Of a stretch of 17,752 bases of DNA, positions 14,876 through 17,752 are shown piece after piece. Position numbers and translations under genes: made by a program. Positions within the stretch are counted from its first letter, which is position 1. Each line of letters starts with the position of its first letter. The notes beneath the pieces are model-generated. The model was not told the DNA's origin. It worked only from the letters and a program-made list of their open reading frames with translations, and did not search any database. Origin of the DNA: an uncultured Collinsella sp. (GTDB lineage: Bacteria; Actinomycetota; Coriobacteriia; Coriobacteriales; Coriobacteriaceae); the NCBI GenBank assembly GCA_900752015.1, contig CAADTZ010000096.1, positions 1 through 17,752 of the forward strand, in the 5' to 3' direction.

Positions 14876-16351
14876 GTGTTTGATTCCCTGAGCGATCGCC
14901 TCAACGACACATTTGACCGCCTGCGCGGCAAGGGCAAGCTGACCGAGGCCGATATCACCTCGGCCATGCGCGACATTCGCATGGCGTTGCTCGAGGCCGA
15001 CGTCAACTTTAAGGTCGTCAAGGAGTTTGTCGCCAAGACCAAGGAGCGCTGCATGACCGCCGAGGTCATGGAGTCGCTGTCGCCGGCGCAAAACGTCGTC
15101 AAGATCGTGCTCGACGAGCTTACCGAGATGCTCGGTTCCACCGAGAGCAAGCTCGTCTTTAGCAACCGCATCCCCAATGTCATCATGCTCGTGGGCCTGC
15201 AGGGCTCCGGTAAGACTACGGCAGCCGTAAAGCTGGCTTATCTGCTCAAGAAGCAGGGTCGCTCGCCGCTGCTCGCCGCGTGCGACGTCTACCGCCCCGC
15301 CGCTGCCGACCAGCTGGCCACGCTTGGCGGCGAGATCGGCGTGCCGGTCTTCCGCGGTGACGGCGCGCACCCGGTCGATATCGCCAAGGGCGCCATCCAG
15401 GAGGCCGTTGACCACCTGCGCGACGTGGTCATCGTCGATACCGCCGGTCGCCTGCAGATCGACGAGCAGATGATGCAGGAGGCCGTGGACATCAAGAAGG
15501 CCGTCAAGCCCGATCAGGTGCTGATGGTCGTCGATGCCATGACCGGCCAGGATATTGTCAACGTCGTCTCGACCTTCGCCGAGCGCACCGACTTTGACGG
15601 CGTGATTATCTCCAAGCTCGACGGCGATGCCCGCGGCGGCGGCGCGCTTTCCGTGCGCCAGGTGACCGGTAAGCCCATCAAGTTCGTGAGCATGGGCGAG
15701 AAACCCGATTCGCTGGAGCCGTTCTATCCCGATCGTATGGCCAAGCGCATTCTGGGCATGGGCGATGTTGTCGGCATTATCGAGAAGGCCCAGGAGGCAG
15801 CCGACGCCGAGCAGCTCGAGGCTGCCGAGCGTATGCTGCGCGAGGGCTTTACCATGAACGACATGCTCGACCAGATGAAGGCCGTCAAGAAGATGGGCGG
15901 CATGAAGGGCATTCTGGGCATGCTTCCCGGTGGTCAGCGCGCGCTCAACCAGATGGGCGGCAACCTGGACGAGGGCATCTTCGACAAGAACGAGGCCATC
16001 ATCATGTCGATGACCAAGGAGGAGCGCCTGCGTCCCTCTATCATCAACGGCCAGCGTCGCGCGCGTATCGCCAAGGGCGCCGGCGTGACCCCCACCGAGG
16101 TCAATAGCCTTATGAAGCAGTGGGGCGAGATGAACAAGATGATGGGCCGCATGCGCACGATGGCCAATCAGGCGCAGGCCGGCGGCAAGAAGGGCAAAAA
16201 GGGCAAGAAGGGCAAGAGGATGCGCATGCCCAATATCCCTGGCCTGGACGCTATGGGTCTGGGCGGCATGGGCGGCCTGGGTACGGGTGGCCCCAAGTCC
16301 GATATGGACCTGCTGCGCCAGATGGAAGCGCAGATGCGCAACAAGAAGTAA
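14876..16351 (+). CDS. ffh: Signal recognition particle protein Ffh (SRP54)
   Basis: Ffh binds signal sequences and SRP RNA, and pairs with FtsY to deliver membrane proteins co-translationally. The 491 residues comprise an N domain (1-95), a G domain with GLQGSGKTT at 107-115, DTAGR and KLDGDARGG motifs, and a methionine-rich M domain from about residue 300 (MLREGFTMNDMLDQMKAVKK). The RNA-binding segment appears as NGQRRARIAKGAG. A Lys/Gly repeat (436-448, GGKKGKKGKKGKR) precedes a Gly/Met-rich tail, an extension often seen in actinobacterial Ffh. The GTG at 14876 is set by AAGGAG (14864-14869), which overlaps the ftsY stop. Direct ftsY-ffh adjacency implies balanced expression of the two partners. 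No SRP RNA gene was recognised in the window. Confidence 0.97.
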   Translation: MFDSLSDRLNDTFDRLRGKGKLTEADITSAMRDIRMALLEADVNFKVVKEFVAKTKERCMTAEVMESLSPAQNVVKIVLDELTEMLGSTESKLVFSNRIPNVIMLVGLQGSGKTTAAVKLAYLLKKQGRSPLLAACDVYRPAAADQLATLGGEIGVPVFRGDGAHPVDIAKGAIQEAVDHLRDVVIVDTAGRLQIDEQMMQEAVDIKKAVKPDQVLMVVDAMTGQDIVNVVSTFAERTDFDGVIISKLDGDARGGGALSVRQVTGKPIKFVSMGEKPDSLEPFYPDRMAKRILGMGDVVGIIEKAQEAADAEQLEAAERMLREGFTMNDMLDQMKAVKKMGGMKGILGMLPGGQRALNQMGGNLDEGIFDKNEAIIMSMTKEERLRPSIINGQRRARIAKGAGVTPTEVNSLMKQWGEMNKMMGRMRTMANQAQAGGKKGKKGKKGKRMRMPNIPGLDAMGLGGMGGLGTGGPKSDMDLLRQMEAQMRNKK

Positions 16352-16371
16352 CGACTAGTTGAGTCGTGTAT

Positions 16372-16419
16372 GGCGAAGGCCGCCTGGATGGTATTCCAGA
16401 CGGCCTTCGCCGTTTGTTC
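16372..16419 (+). terminator. Strong terminator after ffh
   Basis: An 11-bp perfect stem (16372-16382 with 16401-16411) extends, past one mismatch, by five more pairs to a loop near 16389-16394. It is followed by GTTTGTT. It ends the acpP-ffh transcript and separates it from the convergent gene. A small hairpin, ACGACT/AGTCGT, sits just upstream at 16351-16367. On the minus strand the large hairpin lacks a U tract, so it looks one-directional. Confidence 0.85.
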
Positions 16420-16467
16420 GCTGGTTGTCGCACGCGTGGAAGCGCGTTCTCGACGAGGTGCTTGCCG

Positions 16468-17232
16468 CTAGTGGCAGCCGCAGCCTTCGTGCCCGTCATG
16501 GTCGTGGTGACCGTGGCAGCCGCAGGACTCGCCATGCTCGTGGATGTGCTCGTGATCATGTCCATGGCAGTCGCAGGTGGCCTCGCCGTTCTGTGCGAGC
16601 GTGCCGGCAATGAGGGCCTCGACGCAGGCATCGCAGCTGCCCTGGGCGCCCGCATAGACCGTGATGCCGGCTTGGGCAAGCGCGTTGATAGCGCCGCCGC
16701 CGATACCGCCGCAAATGAGCGTGTCAACGCCACCGTTGGCAAGCAGGCCCGCCAAGGCGCCGTGGCCGGTGCCACCGGTGCCTACGACCTGCTCGTTGAG
16801 CACCTTGCCATCCTGGATGTCGTAGATCTTGAACTGCTCGCTGCGGCCAAAGTGCATAAAGATGCTGCCGTTGTCGTACGTTGTTGCCACCCTCATGGTG
16901 CCGACCTCCTTTGCTGGCCATGCGGCCGTCGTCGTGGTGATGGGGGAGTACGCGATGTTGCCGCCTTCGATTACGATCGCCCGTCCATTGACCAGCGCGT
17001 TTGCCACCTTGCGATGCGCGCGACTGCTGATTGCCGCCACCGTGGCGCGGGCGATACCCATGTGCAGGGCGACGGCCTCCTGATTGAGGCCCTCCAGATC
17101 GCACAGGCGCAGTACTTCGAGCTCATCGACCGTCATATCGATAGCGTCTCCGCTGGCAAGGCCATCGGGGGTAAAGCCGCGATATTCGGGGATGATCCCA
17201 ACGCGGCGCAGTTTTTCGCGTCTTCCAGCCAT
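16468..17232 (-). CDS. DUF134 (UPF0251) DNA-binding domain fused to NifX/NifB-type cofactor-binding domain with His/Cys-rich tail
   Basis: The 254-residue protein combines two families usually found as separate neighbouring genes. Residues 1-95 are a DUF134/UPF0251 domain: MAGRREKLRRVG, then a sigma region 4-like helix-turn-helix (MTVDELEVLRLCDLEGLNQEAVALHMGIARATV). Residues 113-215 resemble the dinitrogenase iron-molybdenum cofactor-binding fold (NifX/MTH1175 type): MRVATTYDNG, FGRSEQFKIYDI, then GGIGGGAINALAQAGI and SCDAC (199-203). Residues 219-254 hold 6 Cys and 12 His (CDCHGHDHEH and similar), a likely metal-binding tail. The start at 17232 is chosen for GGAGAG just upstream; the frame stays open further upstream without support. 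A near-ideal Shine-Dalgarno and ATG inside the gene at 16894 suggest separate synthesis of the second domain. It is probably an autoregulated iron or iron-sulfur-related sensor; the true function is unknown. Confidence 0.85.
   Translation of the reverse strand: MAGRREKLRRVGIIPEYRGFTPDGLASGDAIDMTVDELEVLRLCDLEGLNQEAVALHMGIARATVAAISSRAHRKVANALVNGRAIVIEGGNIAYSPITTTTAAWPAKEVGTMRVATTYDNGSIFMHFGRSEQFKIYDIQDGKVLNEQVVGTGGTGHGALAGLLANGGVDTLICGGIGGGAINALAQAGITVYAGAQGSCDACVEALIAGTLAQNGEATCDCHGHDHEHIHEHGESCGCHGHHDHDGHEGCGCH
16894..16912 (-). promoter_or_regulatory. Internal ribosome binding site and ATG at the domain junction
   Basis: On the minus strand, AAAGGAGGT (16912-16904) is followed after 7 bases by ATG (16896-16894), in frame with the fusion, at Met113. 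This is the best Shine-Dalgarno in the window and sits exactly where the NifX-like domain starts. It would yield a 142-residue stand-alone protein ending at 16468. Confidence 0.65.
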
Positions 17233-17246
17233 ACACTCTCCAAATC

Positions 17247-17258
17247 TGACATATGTCA
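17247..17258. promoter_or_regulatory. Palindromic operator 1 upstream of the DUF134 gene
   Basis: TGACATATGTCA is a perfect 12-bp palindrome, 15 bases upstream of the DUF134-gene start and overlapping its probable transcription start. It shares the CATATGTCA core with the second site. Confidence 0.7.
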
Positions 17259-17263
17259 ACAAT

Positions 17264-17291
17264 TGAATAGCGAACGTGCGGATTTGCGCAA
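17264..17291 (-). promoter_or_regulatory. Putative promoter of the DUF134-NifX-like gene
   Basis: On the minus strand, TTGCGC (17291-17286) and TATTCA (17269-17264) are separated by 16 bases. The -10 match is poor. The pair lies exactly between the two palindromic operators, which supports the position more than the hexamers do. Confidence 0.35.
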
Positions 17292-17295
17292 GGAA

Positions 17296-17315
17296 TTTCT
17301 GGCATATGTCAGAAA
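17296..17315. promoter_or_regulatory. Palindromic operator 2 upstream of the DUF134 gene
   Basis: TTTCTGGCATATGTCAGAAA is palindromic over 20 bases with a single mismatched pair (17302/17309). Its centre lies 53 bp from the centre of operator 1, about five helical turns, so a bound regulator would sit on the same DNA face at both sites. It lies just upstream of the putative -35 box and between the two divergent genes. Confidence 0.7.
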
Positions 17316-17358
17316 ATGAGGGTTTATGTTTGGGCTGTGGGGCCGCGTGCGCCTGGGC

Positions 17359-17364
17359 TACAAT
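17359..17364 (+). promoter_or_regulatory. Putative -10 box for thyA
   Basis: TACAAT matches the -10 consensus well and lies 35 bases before the thyA ATG. No clear -35 box at 16-18 bases upstream is present. The predicted leader is about 28 bases. Confidence 0.4.
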
Positions 17365-17398
17365 GAATCTCGCTTGTAGACGACTGACAGGAGGGTCA

Positions 17399-17752
17399 AT
17401 GAGCAAAGCTGATCAACAGTTTGTAACCATGTGCCGCGATATCTTGGACCATGGCACCACCACCGAGGGCCAAAAGGTCCGCCCGGTGTGGGAGGACGGC
17501 ACCCCTGCCTATACCATTAAAAACTTTGGCGTCACGGCGCGCTACGACCTGCGCGAGGAGTTCCCCGCGCTTACCCTGCGCCGCACGGCGCTCAAGTCCG
17601 CCATGGACGAGATCCTGTGGATCTATCAAAAGAAGTCCAATAACGTGCATGATCTCAACAGTCATATCTGGGATGAGTGGGCCGACGAGACCGGCTCCAT
17701 CGGCAAGGCCTACGGGTACCAGATTGGCCAGAAGAGCCATTATGCCGAGGGC
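17399..17752 (+). CDS. thyA: Thymidylate synthase ThyA, N-terminal part (partial at right edge)
   Basis: ThyA converts dUMP to dTMP with methylenetetrahydrofolate. The 118 codons visible run open to the right edge. They match the N-terminal third of the family: an early helix MSKADQQFVTMCRDILDHG, then RPVWEDGTPAYTIKNFGVTARYDLREEFPALTLRRTALKSAMDEILWIY (the folate/nucleotide-facing region with the typical FP-LT pattern), and LNSHIWDEWADETGSIGKAYGYQ, equivalent to the W-eWa--G-lGp-YG-qwr signature. The catalytic cysteine lies beyond the window. The ATG at 17399 has AGGAGGG (17389-17395) upstream. The gene is divergent from the DUF134 gene with 166 bases between starts. DfrA would be a usual neighbour further right but cannot be seen. 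Confidence 0.93.
   Translation, partial: MSKADQQFVTMCRDILDHGTTTEGQKVRPVWEDGTPAYTIKNFGVTARYDLREEFPALTLRRTALKSAMDEILWIYQKKSNNVHDLNSHIWDEWADETGSIGKAYGYQIGQKSHYAEG

Noticed and set aside
16366..17319. A 317-codon open frame on the plus strand
   Set aside because: It is antisense to the DUF134-NifX-like gene, shows no recognisable family, overlaps the ffh terminator and the operators, and has no supported start. The minus-strand frame has clear domains and ribosome binding sites.
17233..17406. N-terminal extension of the DUF134 protein back to 17406
   Set aside because: It would place both operators and the promoter inside the coding region. The family starts at MAGRREK, and GGAGAG lies just before that ATG.

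Overview
The window is chromosomal core sequence from a GC-rich actinobacterium. Protein sequence style, heavy use of GTG and TTG starts, and gene content point to the class Coriobacteriia, most likely Collinsella or a close gut relative. That identification is inference from recognition and was not tested by a search. Nearly everything is housekeeping: transcription, translation, membrane lipid synthesis, chromosome maintenance and protein export. The least ordinary part is the right end.

Layout. (1) 1-1300: the 3' end of the primary sigma factor gene, its terminator, a long perfect inverted repeat that looks like a REP or miniature mobile element, and a two-gene tRNA-Asn operon with its own promoter and terminator. 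(2) 1458-6834: a rightward operon asp23/yloU - fakA/yloV - recG - rsmD - coaD, with short gaps or overlaps throughout. (3) 6903-8198: a SepIVA/DivIVA-like coiled-coil protein, a DUF177 (YceD) protein and ribosomal protein L32 (rpmF, 59 aa), ending in a terminator. (4) 8286-9305: plsX, with a palindrome and terminator-like hairpin in its leader. (5) 9430-16351: acpP - rnc - smc - ftsY - ffh, tightly coupled and closed by a strong terminator, with a 22-bp palindrome in the acpP leader. (6) 16468-17232, minus strand: a DUF134 DNA-binding domain joined in frame to a NifX/NifB-type metal-cofactor-binding domain with a His/Cys-rich tail. It is preceded by two near-identical palindromic operators and is divergent from (7) thyA, which starts at 17399 and runs off the right edge.

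How the genes work together. Region 4 and the first gene of region 5 supply acyl-phosphate and acyl carrier protein for phospholipid synthesis. FakA handles exogenous fatty acids, and CoaD makes the coenzyme A precursor that also provides the ACP prosthetic group. FtsY and Ffh form the two-GTPase co-translational targeting pathway. SMC, RecG and RNase III maintain the chromosome and process RNA. RsmD, L32, DUF177 and the tRNAs belong to ribosome function. The gene order resembles the Bacillus yloU-yloV-recG and plsX-acpP-rnc-smc-ftsY strings combined with the mycobacterial sepIVA-DUF177-rnc neighbourhood.

The best candidates for something not fully described are the DUF134-NifX-like gene, which has an ideal internal Shine-Dalgarno and start exactly at the domain junction; its paired operators 53 bp apart; and the hairpins in the leaders of the two lipid genes.
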